DNA from: Candidatus Bathyarchaeota archaeon
Lineage (GTDB): Archaea; Thermoproteota; Bathyarchaeia; Bathyarchaeales; WUQV01
NCBI GenBank assembly: GCA_009889585.1
Contig: WUQV01000157.1
Coordinates: 1 to 28,662 of the forward strand
Length of the DNA stretch: 28,662 nucleotides
Reading direction: 5' to 3'
Every line of letters begins with the position of its first letter. The first letter of the stretch is position 1. A model generated the notes under the pieces. That model did no database searches. It was not told the origin of the DNA and worked only from the letters and a program-made list of their open reading frames with translations. Positions 1 through 7,719 of this stretch are shown here, in pieces. A program made the position numbers and the translations under genes.

Positions 1-86
1 GTTGCTTTAGCTACGAAAGAAGCGGCAACGGTATGGCCCGGCTTAATACAGCGGCTTGTCGCTTACTGACGTGGTTTGTCTAAAAC

Positions 87-390
87 GTGAACCAGAGGAG
101 AGGGAACATAACATGTGAACTACCCCCTCCCTATCGGGTGGGGCTTCCTGCTTCAAAGACGGCCTGCGGCGTCTCCGCGGGCTTTAACTCGGGCCGTCCC
201 AGCCCTACTGCGTCCGTCCGGCAATCCCCTTCGGCTTTACGGCATGCAGGGCTACCGGAAGAGGTACGCATGCCGACCTCGCGCCTGCAGGTTGACGGGA
301 GAGGGGAGACGAGTGAAGAATATAAGCGCGTCGGCTTTCGTCCCCCAGATTTCGCAAGGGGACTTCCCGCCGATGTAGTTAAATCCTAAG
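87..390 (+). mobile_element. Remnant of an IS200/IS605-type element: tnpB 3' end / omega-RNA-like region
   Basis: The stretch is GC-rich and packed with inverted repeats. A C-rich arm at about 122-129 pairs with GGGTGGGG at about 136-143, and GGCATGC near 241 pairs with GCATGCC near 268. The text around 118-152 (GAACTACCCC, hairpin, GGGGCTTCCTGCTTC) is, from memory, the kind of sequence found at the 3' end of archaeal IS605/IS1341-type tnpB elements, where the guide (omega) RNA is encoded. No tnpB reading frame remains to its left inside the window. The open frames here have the composition of structured RNA and are not counted as genes. Family assignment is by pattern memory and is only moderately sure; the secondary structure is seen directly. 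Confidence 0.45.
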
Positions 391-429
391 GGGAAACAAA
401 TAACGTGCAACTACTTGGTTAAGCGACTT

Positions 430-681
430 ATGCACGATTAGATTCATGAGATAATAGAGTTGACCAGAAGAGGAATATCTCTTAAAAAGATTGTTGAATA
501 GCTTAAAATAGGTAAAACAACTGTTTACTATTACGCCTGCAGATATTGTTGAAAAATGACTAAACTTAATCTGAACCTTCTTGATGAACTTAAAAGAGGT
601 TACATTATCGGTTCTTCCTTGGAGGCGGATATTTTAATGGAGGATGAAACTTCAGCAAAGCTTCTTGAGGCGAAAAACTAA
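430..681 (+). pseudogene. Dead LAGLIDADG homing endonuclease gene (HTH part plus start of the first LAGLIDADG motif)
   Basis: One frame from the ATG at 430 to the TAA at 679 reads a helix-turn-helix segment (ELTRRGISLKKIVE, then LKIGKTTVYYYA) followed by LLDELKRGYIIG. This is the layout of archaeal HTH-LAGLIDADG endonucleases, where GYIIGLFLGDGS is expected. The frame is broken by TAG at 439, TAG at 499 and TGA at 550, but shows no frameshift. After GYIIG the expected acidic motif is replaced by SSLEAD and the protein ends about 25 residues later, so the catalytic part is gone. It is a relic of a mobile endonuclease, perhaps once in an intron or free-standing. It sits between an IS remnant and a tRNA gene. 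Confidence 0.6.
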
Positions 682-727
682 TTAAGATGGTCCTCGCCTG
701 CCATTTCCGGGCGCCTTGGCTAGGACA

Positions 728-890
728 GCCCTGGTAGTATAGCCCGGCCACATGAACGCCATCCTTTCCATGCCGGAGTAGTATCGGCGGCTGTCACCCG
801 CTGGACATCACAGGAAACTACCCTGTGACGAGACCCGGGTTCAAATCCCGGCCAAGGGAAAGGTAGAGCCTTTCCCGCCGAAGGGCGCCA
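728..890 (+). tRNA. tRNA-Asp(GUC) with three apparent non-canonical introns and an encoded CCA
   Basis: Removing three inserts gives a complete cloverleaf of 76 nt plus CCA. Acceptor GCCCTGG (728-734) pairs perfectly with CC (852-853) plus AGGGC (882-886); the discriminator is G887 and CCA is 888-890. The D arm is GTAT (737-740) with GTAT (781-784). The anticodon stem is GGCGG/CCGCT around loop CTGTCAC (791-797), so the anticodon is GTC. The T arm is CCGGG TTCAAAT CCCGG (835-851). The inserts are about 751-779 in the D loop (29 nt, CATG/CATG helix), 805-831 in the variable loop (27 nt, 7-bp TCACAGG/CCTGTGA hairpin flanked by 3-nt bulges) and 854-881 in the 3' acceptor strand (28 nt, 8-bp GGGAAAGG/CCTTTCCC hairpin). 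The helix-and-bulge layout resembles bulge-helix-bulge splice sites. Exact junctions are uncertain by a few bases. There is no intron at 37/38. Confidence 0.8.
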
Positions 891-1213
891 TCCCCTTTGA
901 ACCTGGGTCCGATAAGAGGCGCTCGCCTCGCGGGCTCATCCATCTACGTGAAGCGGCCACCTTCCATTACAAGGCCGCCGAGAAGGTCGGCCTGGGCCAC
1001 GCTGCTTACGAGGCGAGGGTTAAGATTTAAGACACCGCTGGCGGCTCGATGAGGGCATAAGTCATACCTAGAGCGGCCAAGGTCGGTGCGCTAGTGGGAG
1101 GCAGGAAGAGCGAGGCCGTGCTATCGGACTTAGCGATCTCTTATGTTGAAGTAGAGACTCTGATGAGCGACAAGCTCGCCAGGAGGTTGAGTTACGGTAA
1201 TGGAAGGCCATGA
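891..1213 (+). pseudogene. Unidentified decayed gene
   Basis: One frame running out of the tRNA 3' region has normal-looking codons in two blocks. The first contains LIHLREAATFHYKAAEKVG and ends at TAA 1028. The second contains VGALVGGRKSEAVLSDLAIS and ends at TGA 1211. The blocks are separated by two in-frame TAA codons (1028 and 1055) with no frame change. The amino-acid composition is protein-like. I do not recognise the family. There is no start codon or promoter before it, because the frame runs back into the tRNA gene. It is most likely the 3' remnant of a gene truncated by rearrangement. Confidence 0.3.
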
Positions 1214-1505
1214 GAAGGCCTGTGGAGGCTCGGAGGCGAGGAAGAGCCCGCAGCGTTGGCATGGGCTCTATCTCCGCTCTAGGCAGCTCTCGACTGGGAA
1301 TTGTCCGGAATATGGTTCACCGCGTGTCTCAAACAATCCCAACCCTAATCTCTTTAGACGAAGATGCGCGACGCCGGAAGGGGTTGCCTCCGGCTGGCCG
1401 AGCCCGCATGCCGCTTGCTCAGACGCTTGCGCAGAGGCGCTTGCCACCTGTGGAGCGATTCGCTCGGTTCTCGCAGGCGTTGGAGCGTGGATTCGCCGCG
1501 CAGCA
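1214..1505. other. No recognisable gene
   Basis: GC-rich DNA between the decayed gene and the nrdG promoter. Two overlapping open frames at 1200-1556 use Arg/Pro/Ala-rich codons typical of chance frames in GC-rich archaeal spacers. I see no family signature and no RNA gene signature. Confidence 0.4.
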
Positions 1506-1522
1506 TTAAAATTTTTATCTTT
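1506..1522 (+). promoter_or_regulatory. Likely nrdG-nrdD promoter (TATA box)
   Basis: TTAAAATTTTTATCT is a sharp AT-rich island after GC-rich DNA, about 35-45 nt before the nrdG ATG at 1553. It fits an archaeal BRE/TATA element with transcription starting near 1540. A GAGAAGG stretch just before the ATG may act as a weak ribosome binding site. Confidence 0.55.
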
Positions 1523-1552
1523 GGTCTACGCACAAAGTTGTGAGAAGGAAAA

Positions 1553-2239
1553 ATGATAATAAAGGGAATTCAGAAGCTAACTCTTATAGACTATCCTGGA
1601 AAGATAGCTTGCACGCTCTTCACCTTCGGCTGTAACTTCAGATGCCCGTTTTGTTTTAACTCTAGCCTCGTGGTGGATGACTCCACGCCTGCTGTTAGAG
1701 AAGAAGAGATGATGAAGTTTCTGCATGAGAGAAGTGGCTGGCTTGAGGGGGTGTGCGTTAGCGGCGGAGAGCCGACTTTGCACGGAGACCTCCCCGAGTT
1801 CATCGAACGCGTAAGAGGCCTGGGCTATAGAGTAAAGCTAGACACTAACGGCACGAGCCCGAAGATGCTTGAAAAACTTTTGAACGAGGACCTATTAGAT
1901 TACGTCGCAGTTGACGTAAAGGCGCCGCTGCAAAAGTATTCAGAAGTTGTGAGGGCCGAAGTTAATGTTGAAGATTTAAGGAGGACGTTAGAGCTTGTAA
2001 TTGGATCCGGCGTGGAACACGAAGTGAGGACGACGGTCGTGCCCACGATCCACTCGAAGCAAGACATAGTCGCAATCGCTAGAGAAGTTGGAGCTGCGAA
2101 GGTGTACTTTCTTCAGCAGTTCAGACCTATAAAGACCTTGGACCTGAGGTTCATGGATGTTAAGCCTTACCCTATAGATTATCTTATTGAGCTTCGAGAT
2201 TTATGCAGTAGGTACGTGCCCACGCGAGTCAGGGTTTAA
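1553..2239 (+). CDS. nrdG: Anaerobic ribonucleotide reductase activating protein (radical SAM)
   Basis: A 228-residue radical SAM enzyme of the NrdG/PflA-activase type. It uses S-adenosylmethionine and a 4Fe-4S cluster to make the glycyl radical on NrdD. The cluster motif CNFRCPFC lies near residues 27-34, preceded by the family start IDYPGKIACTLFTFGC and followed by the SAM-binding GGEPTL near residue 73. DTNGTSP and DVKAPL complete the usual barrel signatures. The ATG at 1553 follows a TATA island and GAGAAGG. The stop codon lies one base before the nrdD ATG, so the pair is almost certainly co-transcribed and translationally coupled. The adjacent NrdD is the expected substrate. Length and motifs look intact. 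Confidence 0.92.
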   Translation: MIIKGIQKLTLIDYPGKIACTLFTFGCNFRCPFCFNSSLVVDDSTPAVREEEMMKFLHERSGWLEGVCVSGGEPTLHGDLPEFIERVRGLGYRVKLDTNGTSPKMLEKLLNEDLLDYVAVDVKAPLQKYSEVVRAEVNVEDLRRTLELVIGSGVEHEVRTTVVPTIHSKQDIVAIAREVGAAKVYFLQQFRPIKTLDLRFMDVKPYPIDYLIELRDLCSRYVPTRVRV

Positions 2240-2240
2240 T

Positions 2241-5200
2241 ATGTCTGAATCCTTGGAGAAGACGCGCTACTTCGACGTTACAAAATTCACCGAAGACTTT
2301 CTCGAGGGCGCCGATTGGAGGGCGAGGGAGAATGCAAACGTGCCCTTCTCCTTCTCGAGCCTCTTCTTCCGCGGCGCTGGCGAAGTTGTGGAGCGCTACC
2401 TGCTCGCTAAGGTCTATCCCCCTGAAGTTGCAAGGGCCCACGTAGAGGGCGACATCCACATTCACAATCTCTACATGGGCATGGTTGGCTACTGCGCGGG
2501 CTGGAGCCTAAGGCAGCTCCTACTTAGGGGCCTAGGCGGAGTCCCGTTCAGATTAAACTCTGCTCCACCGCGGCACTTGACCACCGCCGTGCATCAGATG
2601 GTGAACTTCGTCGGAGTCATACAGAACGAGTGGTCAGGCGCCCAAGCTTTCAACTCCGTCGACACTCTCCTCGCCCCCTTCGTTAGAAAAGATAGGTTGG
2701 ACTATAGGCAGACGAAACAGGCGATACAGGAGTTCGTGTTCGGGCTTAACGTGACAGCAAGGTGGGGCGGCCAAAGTCCATTTACCAACGTAACGCTAGA
2801 TTGGACTGTTCCGGATGACCTAGCCGATGAGCCAGTCATCGTAGGAGGTGAATATGGAAGAGGCACGTATGCCGACTATCAAGATGAAGTGGACATGATA
2901 AACCGCGCCTTCATAGAAGTCATGATAGAGGGCGATGCTGCTGGGCGTATATTCACCTTTCCCATTCCAACTTACAACATAACCAAGAACTTCGCATGGG
3001 ATTCTGAGAACGCGGAACTGCTTTTCGAGATGTGCGCTAAGTACGGCACGCCCTACTTCCAGAACTTTGTGAAGAGCGGCTTGGACCCGAGGGAGGTGCG
3101 CGCCATGTGCCTTCATCCGAATGAGGAGGTCATAGTTAGAGACGGCGGGGATGTTTTGCGGATGTCGATAGGCGATGTGGTGGAAAGGTACGCTGAGGAC
3201 TTCGATGGGGACGGCTGGTCTCAGCCTAAGAGGGACTTAAGTGTGTTATCAATCAACCCTGAAACCTTCAGGGCTGAGTGGAAGCGGATAACTCAGTTCC
3301 TTAGGAGCGAGTGCAACGAGCTCGTTCAAGTAACAACTACGGACGGGAAAGCTGTGAGGGTCACGCCAGACCATCCCATCCCCATCCTAACCCCTGAGGG
3401 CCTTAGGCTGAAGCCCGCGGGCGACGTTAGATCGGGCGACGTCATGCTCTCGCTTAGGTCTGGAGCGGATGCCCTAAACTGCTCGTACCAGGAGATAAAG
3501 CTGCTGAGGAGGGGGTTTAAGCTCCTTAACTCCCAGCTCAGGAAACGGGGCCTAGGGCTTTCCGACAGCGACGTAGCGAAGGTCGTGGGCGCCCACAAGG
3601 ACGCCGTCGGGCGGAGGAGGCGGAGGCTCGGCCTTGAGCCTAACGAATCCAAGCCTATCGACGAAGAGGAGGCGTTGAGGCTTAGGAAGGAAACAGCGGG
3701 CTACGAAAGGCTTGTTCTCAACGAAGAGCTCGGAGCTTTTCTAGGATTTTTCACGTCAGAGGGAAACTACATCTTTGAGAGCAGGAGAAGCTTGTCAACG
3801 TACAGATCTCCAAAAGGGATTCGGTTGACCTTCCGTAAAGGGGGCGTTAGCTTAAGGCATAGGATTAGAGGGCTTATAAAGAGGATCCTTAAGGTTGAGC
3901 CTAAGGAAAGGAAGGATTCACGCCGCGACGTTTACTATTTGTACATATACAGTTCAGACGTGGCCAGAGCTCTATACTACGCTGGCTTCAGGAATCATGG
4001 AAGGCTTCCTAACATCTTATTCAGCTCGCCACCATCCGTCATAAGCGCCTTCTTGGACTACTTCTTCCTCGGGAACGGCTACGGAAGGAGGCGGGGGATA
4101 CATACAAACGACGAGGCGCTCGCAAGAGACATAGCTATCCTAAGCTCGCTCGTTGGAAGACCAACGTGTTACAGGAAAGGGATCAGCGGCCAGACGATAT
4201 ATATGCGGCGCGGGGCTGCTAGCGGTCAAACATCGATTGCACCGGCAACTTGCGAGCTCCCTCCAGGGTGGACGGCGAAGTCAACGTACCTTATCCCAGG
4301 CCTTAACAAGAAGAACGTGGTTGATGTAAGGACGCTTAAGACGTATGGCGCTTTTACAGCTGAAGCTGAGAAACTCGCTTACAACGCAGCTGCACCCATC
4401 AAGGTGAAATCCATCGAGAGGATTAAGCTTGAAAGCCCACAAGCGTTCTACGACCTTGAGCTTGAGGCCAACCACTTGTTCGTAAATTCGCTTGGAACAA
4501 TAACGCACAACTGCTGCAGGCTACGCCTAGATCTGAGGCAACTGTATCGTCGGTACGGCGGTTACTTCGGGTTTGCGGATCAGACCGGGAGCGTCGGGGT
4601 GGTAACCATCAACATGCCGAGGATAGGATACCTTTCGAAAGAAGAAGATGAATTCTTCGAGAGGCTGGAGCGCACGATGGACTTGGCCAAGGAGAGCTTG
4701 GAGATTAAGAGGAAGGTAGTTCAGAAAAACTTGGATCGCGGGCTGCTTCCATACACTAAGAGGTACTTGGGCAACTTGACGTGGCACTTTTCGACGATAG
4801 GGCTTGTGGGCATGAACGAGGCTTGCATAAACTTCTTGAGGGAGGGCATAGCGAGCGATGTCGGCAGGGAGTTCGCGATAAAGGTGCTACGCTTTATGCG
4901 CGATAAAGTCTTAGAGTACCAAGAGGAGACGGGCAACGCTTATAACTTAGAGGCGACTCCAGCTGAAGGCTGTAGCTACAGGCTTGCGGCGTTAGACAAG
5001 CAAAAGTACCCTGACATAGTAACTGCTGGCGAAAAAGTTCCATATTACACGAGTTCGACGCACTTGCCCGTCAACTACACCGACGACCTATTCTTCGCCC
5101 TAAGGCATCAGGAGGATTTGCAGGCCCTGTACACAGGGGGCACGGTATTTCACGTATTTTTGGGCGAGCGTATAGACGCCGAGGCGTGCAGGCTATTGGT

Positions 5201-5441
5201 TAGAAAGATAGTTGACACGTTCAGCCTCCCCTACTTCACTATAACGCCGACGTTCAGCGTGTGTTCGGATCACGGCTACATTTGGGGCGAGCACTTCACG
5301 TGTCCAACTTGCGGCAAGGAAGCTGAAGTTTATTCTCGCGTTGTCGGCTACTTTAGGCCTGTTCAAAGCTGGAACGCTGGAAAGCGAGAGGAATTCAGGC
5401 AGAGGTCAAGCTACAAAGTTAAAGAGTATTCGCAATCTTAA
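2241..5441 (+). CDS. nrdD: Anaerobic ribonucleoside-triphosphate reductase with intein
   Basis: Class III ribonucleotide reductase, which makes dNTPs without oxygen. The precursor is 1066 residues; removing the 468-residue intein (residues 290-757) leaves about 598, normal for NrdD without a large ATP-cone region. Family marks are HVEGDIHIHNL and GYCAGWSLRQLL near the N-terminus, VRAM/CCRLRLDLRQ at the intein junction (the paired Cys at the active-site region), the zinc site CSDHGY with CPTCG near the C-terminus, and the glycyl-radical loop RVVGYFRPVQSWN. I chose ATG 2241 over the upstream in-frame TTG at 2187, which lies inside nrdG; the ATG directly follows the nrdG stop. It works with NrdG. 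The protein is functional only if the intein splices. Confidence 0.93.
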   Translation: MSESLEKTRYFDVTKFTEDFLEGADWRARENANVPFSFSSLFFRGAGEVVERYLLAKVYPPEVARAHVEGDIHIHNLYMGMVGYCAGWSLRQLLLRGLGGVPFRLNSAPPRHLTTAVHQMVNFVGVIQNEWSGAQAFNSVDTLLAPFVRKDRLDYRQTKQAIQEFVFGLNVTARWGGQSPFTNVTLDWTVPDDLADEPVIVGGEYGRGTYADYQDEVDMINRAFIEVMIEGDAAGRIFTFPIPTYNITKNFAWDSENAELLFEMCAKYGTPYFQNFVKSGLDPREVRAMCLHPNEEVIVRDGGDVLRMSIGDVVERYAEDFDGDGWSQPKRDLSVLSINPETFRAEWKRITQFLRSECNELVQVTTTDGKAVRVTPDHPIPILTPEGLRLKPAGDVRSGDVMLSLRSGADALNCSYQEIKLLRRGFKLLNSQLRKRGLGLSDSDVAKVVGAHKDAVGRRRRRLGLEPNESKPIDEEEALRLRKETAGYERLVLNEELGAFLGFFTSEGNYIFESRRSLSTYRSPKGIRLTFRKGGVSLRHRIRGLIKRILKVEPKERKDSRRDVYYLYIYSSDVARALYYAGFRNHGRLPNILFSSPPSVISAFLDYFFLGNGYGRRRGIHTNDEALARDIAILSSLVGRPTCYRKGISGQTIYMRRGAASGQTSIAPATCELPPGWTAKSTYLIPGLNKKNVVDVRTLKTYGAFTAEAEKLAYNAAAPIKVKSIERIKLESPQAFYDLELEANHLFVNSLGTITHNCCRLRLDLRQLYRRYGGYFGFADQTGSVGVVTINMPRIGYLSKEEDEFFERLERTMDLAKESLEIKRKVVQKNLDRGLLPYTKRYLGNLTWHFSTIGLVGMNEACINFLREGIASDVGREFAIKVLRFMRDKVLEYQEETGNAYNLEATPAEGCSYRLAALDKQKYPDIVTAGEKVPYYTSSTHLPVNYTDDLFFALRHQEDLQALYTGGTVFHVFLGERIDAEACRLLVRKIVDTFSLPYFTITPTFSVCSDHGYIWGEHFTCPTCGKEAEVYSRVVGYFRPVQSWNAGKREEFRQRSSYKVKEYSQS
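3108..4511 (+). mobile_element. Intein in NrdD (468 residues, LAGLIDADG type, second motif degenerate)
   Basis: The intein begins at Cys (CLHPNEEVI) and ends THN, followed by extein Cys, giving the joined extein VRAM-CCRLRLD. Splicing block B is TPDHPIPIL and block F is FYDLELEANHLFVNS. The homing-endonuclease region has a first motif LGAFLGFFTSEGNY that keeps an acidic residue. The second motif, AFLDYFFLGNGYG, has Asn where the catalytic Asp of the usual DGDG motif is expected. Splicing residues (Cys1, block-B His, His-Asn, Cys+1) are all present, so protein splicing should work while DNA cleavage is doubtful. The insertion point is immediately before the Cys pair thought to include the thiyl-radical cysteine of class III reductases. 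Confidence 0.9.
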
Positions 5442-5604
5442 GCATATTCATCATCGCGAAAAGCAGCGAGCGCTGGGTTCCGACTCACGGCGGAGCCCAC
5501 GTCTGCTTAAGCTAGCAAAATTTGAGTTCCTGAGAATCACGGCTTATATCGGGCCGAGAGAGACGTGCGGACGCGCCAGAGTCGGCTCTATCGTTCAGCT
5601 ATCT

Positions 5605-6180
5605 TCAGAGCATCATTAACAAATCCTCCCTCTGTTTGGGTGAGAGGTCAGGATTAAAGGTTTGCTTGTCCCTGCCTGCGGGAACGAAGTTGAAATACTG
5701 AGCAGCCCGCTTCGAGCTCTCTGCACAAACGTATTAGTTTTGGAATCTCGCCGAGGTTGTGCCCAATAGCGGTGGTGGCGATGCATACGCTCATTCCCTT
5801 TTTAAGCAGCCTTGAATGGCTCTTCGTAGATATTCCGGGCGCCTCTGAAGCTTTCGCGCGTCTTCACTCAACAGCCGATGAGGAACTAAATCTGCTCGAA
5901 GGCTCCATCTAGGCTAACTTGAACATAATTCACGCCGCGCTGCCTTAGCTTCTGGACCACCTAGCGATCTAAAGGTGCCGTTCGTGGCCAACGTGACGTA
6001 GATGCCGAGTCGAGAGGCGTAGACAAGCAGCTGGAAGATGTCGCTTCTGACGGGCGGCTCGTAGGCTTTCTCGGCTATGAACTTATCAGTTATTAAGTTC
6101 GACACCCGCCTGATGACCAACCCCTTGCCTTCTCCCCTGACTTCCCCTTCTAAATCCTCCAACTCATCGCTTAAGCCCAT
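5605..6180 (-). pseudogene. Decayed radical SAM/SPASM-type protein gene
   Basis: Read on the minus strand, clear radical SAM fragments appear in order but in different frames and with stop codons: SDIFQLLVYASRLGIYVTLA with TNGT near 5995-6060, QRGVNYVQVSLDG near 5920, then SVCIATTAIGHNLGEIPKLI near 5750 and FNFVPAGRDKQTFNPDLS near 5660. These match the middle of PqqE/SPASM-like radical SAM proteins. The first part, with the CxxxCxxC cluster motif and the GGEPL start, has been replaced by unrelated sequence (MGLSDELEDL...), and the C-terminal cluster region is missing. It is a dead gene, truncated at both ends. The fragment order leaves little doubt about the family. Confidence 0.75.
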
Positions 6181-6536
6181 GTTTCAACTCCTTCAAAAAC
6201 CTCACGAATTCCACTTTTGCCCTTCAACTTGATGTTTAACCTTTGCCGATAATGATAGTCAACTAGCTTCAACCTAGCCTTATAGCTGACTCATAACTAC
6301 ACACCTCTTGATGCAAAGATCAAGGAAACTCATCTCGATATCGATGTAGAATGAACCGAATGAAATTCATGAGCCCAGAGGCCAGAGGGCGTTAGATAAG
6401 TACGCAACGACTTACATCCCTGAGGAGCATGAAGGGGTCTTTGACGTTTGCTCATTTCACGGTAATAAAGGCCATGTCGTAAAGTGTTCACGAGATTAGG
6501 ATCATTAACGAAGCCTCAGAAAAATCGTACACTAGC
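6181..6536. other. Spacer with one short protein-like remnant
   Basis: No intact gene. On the plus strand about 6371-6500, one frame reads RALDKYATTYIPEEHEGVFD then VCSFHGNKGHVVKCSRD and stops. The composition is protein-like but there is no start and I do not recognise the family. The rest shows nothing I can name. Confidence 0.3.
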
Positions 6537-6806
6537 TTATATCATATTAATATTTTTAACAAGGCTCATATGTCGAGGATAAGCCATTGTCAATCTAAAT
6601 AGACTTCTTACGTCGCGCTTCAAACCCGATATTTCGCTCATGAATTCACGCCTTAATTCTGATATCTCATACTTGGTATCGGATATCTTAGTCTCGATGT
6701 AGTTCGATCTCTTTATCCATCTGCTCAAACGTTCGATCCTTGTGATTCTCCCTTCTAGGCCAGCCTTAGCATTACGTCCACCTCTAAAACGCCTAATGCC
6801 TTTCAT
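6537..6806 (-). CDS. Small charged coiled-coil protein, possibly decayed
   Basis: An 89-residue frame whose middle (GLEGRITRIERLSRWIKR, then KISDTKYEISELRREFMS and EISGLKRDVRSLFRL) has a heptad-like spacing of hydrophobic and charged residues, suggesting a coiled coil. The N-terminus (MKGIRRFRGGRNAKAG) is basic and the C-terminus (VKNINMI) looks like run-on sequence. There is no clear promoter or ribosome binding site. Similar heptad proteins or their remnants occur at 8049-8375 and near 25455-25510, so this may be one member of a local family of degraded coiled-coil genes. No function can be given. It may be a pseudogene. Confidence 0.35.
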   Translation of the reverse strand: MKGIRRFRGGRNAKAGLEGRITRIERLSRWIKRSNYIETKISDTKYEISELRREFMSEISGLKRDVRSLFRLTMAYPRHMSLVKNINMI

Positions 6807-6921
6807 AGTTAAACACTTTAAGGTAACCTTAGAGTGCCATCTAGCTTAGGCCTGAAGCGTTTACGGACGTTATAAAGCGGACTGCGTGACGCATTAAGCT
6901 GTAATACTTCTTAAGTTTAAG

Positions 6922-7135
6922 ATGAACCTTAGTAAAACGAGATATCCCGCGGATGTCATCGCGCTTAGCATGATGGGCCGCTAAAAGGCTAGAGATGTTA
7001 TTCGAGTATTACGCTTATGGGGACGTAACAAATGGAATCTTTCGTTAAAAAGCTGGGTCGTATCGCATATTAAGCCGTTTACACCTTTTCATCCTCATCA
7101 TTCCGATGATCATGTTATCAGAAGCGCACATTAGA
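6922..7135 (+). pseudogene. Remnant of an IS6-family-like transposase N-terminus
   Basis: From the ATG at 6922 the frame reads KTRYPADVIALSMM, an in-frame TAA, then KARDVIRVLRLWG, and later KSWV before drifting into unrelated residues. This matches the N-terminal pattern of archaeal IS6-type transposases, in which RYP-x-EVIALA is followed by S-x-RDV-x-EVL and then HTTVWRWV. The DDE catalytic part is absent. The identification rests on pattern memory of the family start. No flanking inverted repeats could be recognised. Confidence 0.45.
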
Positions 7136-7222
7136 ACCGTGCCAAGCGTAGCCTTTTTTATAGAAGCAATTGGGAGACTGACTATGATGAAGTTACAATC
7201 GCATATGATATTACTATGGCTA

Positions 7223-7495
7223 TCAATACATCCTTGAGGTTCGCCCCGGGCTCGGCTTCGGCCTGATGCGTTCAACGAGCGCTTCAATGAAGTCAGGGCC
7301 CATGTATCCTGCTACGGCGCACATCAATAAGTTAGGGAAGCCGTGCTCACCGTGGGCGAAGTAGTAGATAAGTCCTACGAGCGCTCCAATGACGACGTGT
7401 CTGAAGCTCGCATAGCTTAATAGCTCTTGCCAGCTCTTACTCCACATCAATACGTAAAGTAACGCGCCAGCTAGACCCATTAGCACGAAAGCCAT
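7223..7495 (-). CDS. Small membrane protein of unknown function
   Basis: A 90-residue protein with a hydrophobic N-terminal helix (MAFVLMGLAGALLYVLMW), a second around HVVIGALVGLIYYFA, and a weaker third around LLMCAVAGYMGPDFIEALV. The tail is basic and Pro-rich. GLIYYFAHGEHGFPN followed by AGYMGPDFIEAL looks like a conserved archaeal small integral-membrane protein. I cannot name a function. The ATG at 7495 is the only good start; GGAGGGG lies about 20 nt upstream, too far for a standard ribosome binding site, and a TATA box lies at 7544-7555. It stands alone between remnants, yet its frame is clean. Confidence 0.65.
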   Translation of the reverse strand: MAFVLMGLAGALLYVLMWSKSWQELLSYASFRHVVIGALVGLIYYFAHGEHGFPNLLMCAVAGYMGPDFIEALVERIRPKPSPGRTSRMY

Positions 7496-7543
7496 TATGC
7501 CGACCGTTTCTAACCCCTCCTTAAGGTTTAAGGACGGGCGGAA

Positions 7544-7555
7544 GCATATAAGTTT
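7544..7555 (-). promoter_or_regulatory. TATA box for the small membrane protein gene
   Basis: On the minus strand AAACTTATATGC lies about 50 nt before the ATG at 7495. Transcription would begin near 7520, leaving a short leader that starts near the GGAGGGG stretch. Confidence 0.45.
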
Positions 7556-7684
7556 TATGTAAGGCCGTAAGATGAAGTTTGAGGGAGCTCAAGAGATCAA
7601 TATGAGGAATGTTAAGAGTCAAGGCAGCCCTAGAGGGAGGTGTTTAAAGGCTGTCATAGTCTCAGATTGGAAGTTAAGGTTGAC

Positions 7685-7697
7685 CATTTTTATCGAA
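7685..7697 (+). promoter_or_regulatory. TATA box upstream of the candidate structured RNA
   Basis: ATTTTTATCGA resembles the nrdG promoter element (ATTTTTATCT). It lies about 28-30 nt before 7720, where the outer helix of the putative RNA begins, which is the expected TATA-to-start distance in archaea. Confidence 0.4.
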
Positions 7698-7719
7698 GAT
7701 AAGAAATAAATCCCTCTGT

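Noticed and set aside
115..378. 87- and 100-residue plus-strand frames in the left structured region
   Set aside because: The region is dominated by inverted repeats of an IS605-type end; similar frames are often misannotated as proteins.
713..890. tRNA-Asp model starting at GCCTTGG (713) with a fourth, 15-nt intron at 720-734
   Set aside because: It also gives a paired acceptor, but choosing the 3' intron as 854-881 pairs GCCCTGG at 728-734 perfectly with no extra intron, which is simpler.
2187..2240. Upstream TTG start for nrdD
   Set aside because: It lies inside nrdG; ATG 2241 directly after the nrdG stop gives the expected N-terminus.
7045..7287. 80-residue minus-strand frame
   Set aside because: It overlaps the end of the small membrane protein gene and the IS6-type remnant; no family features.
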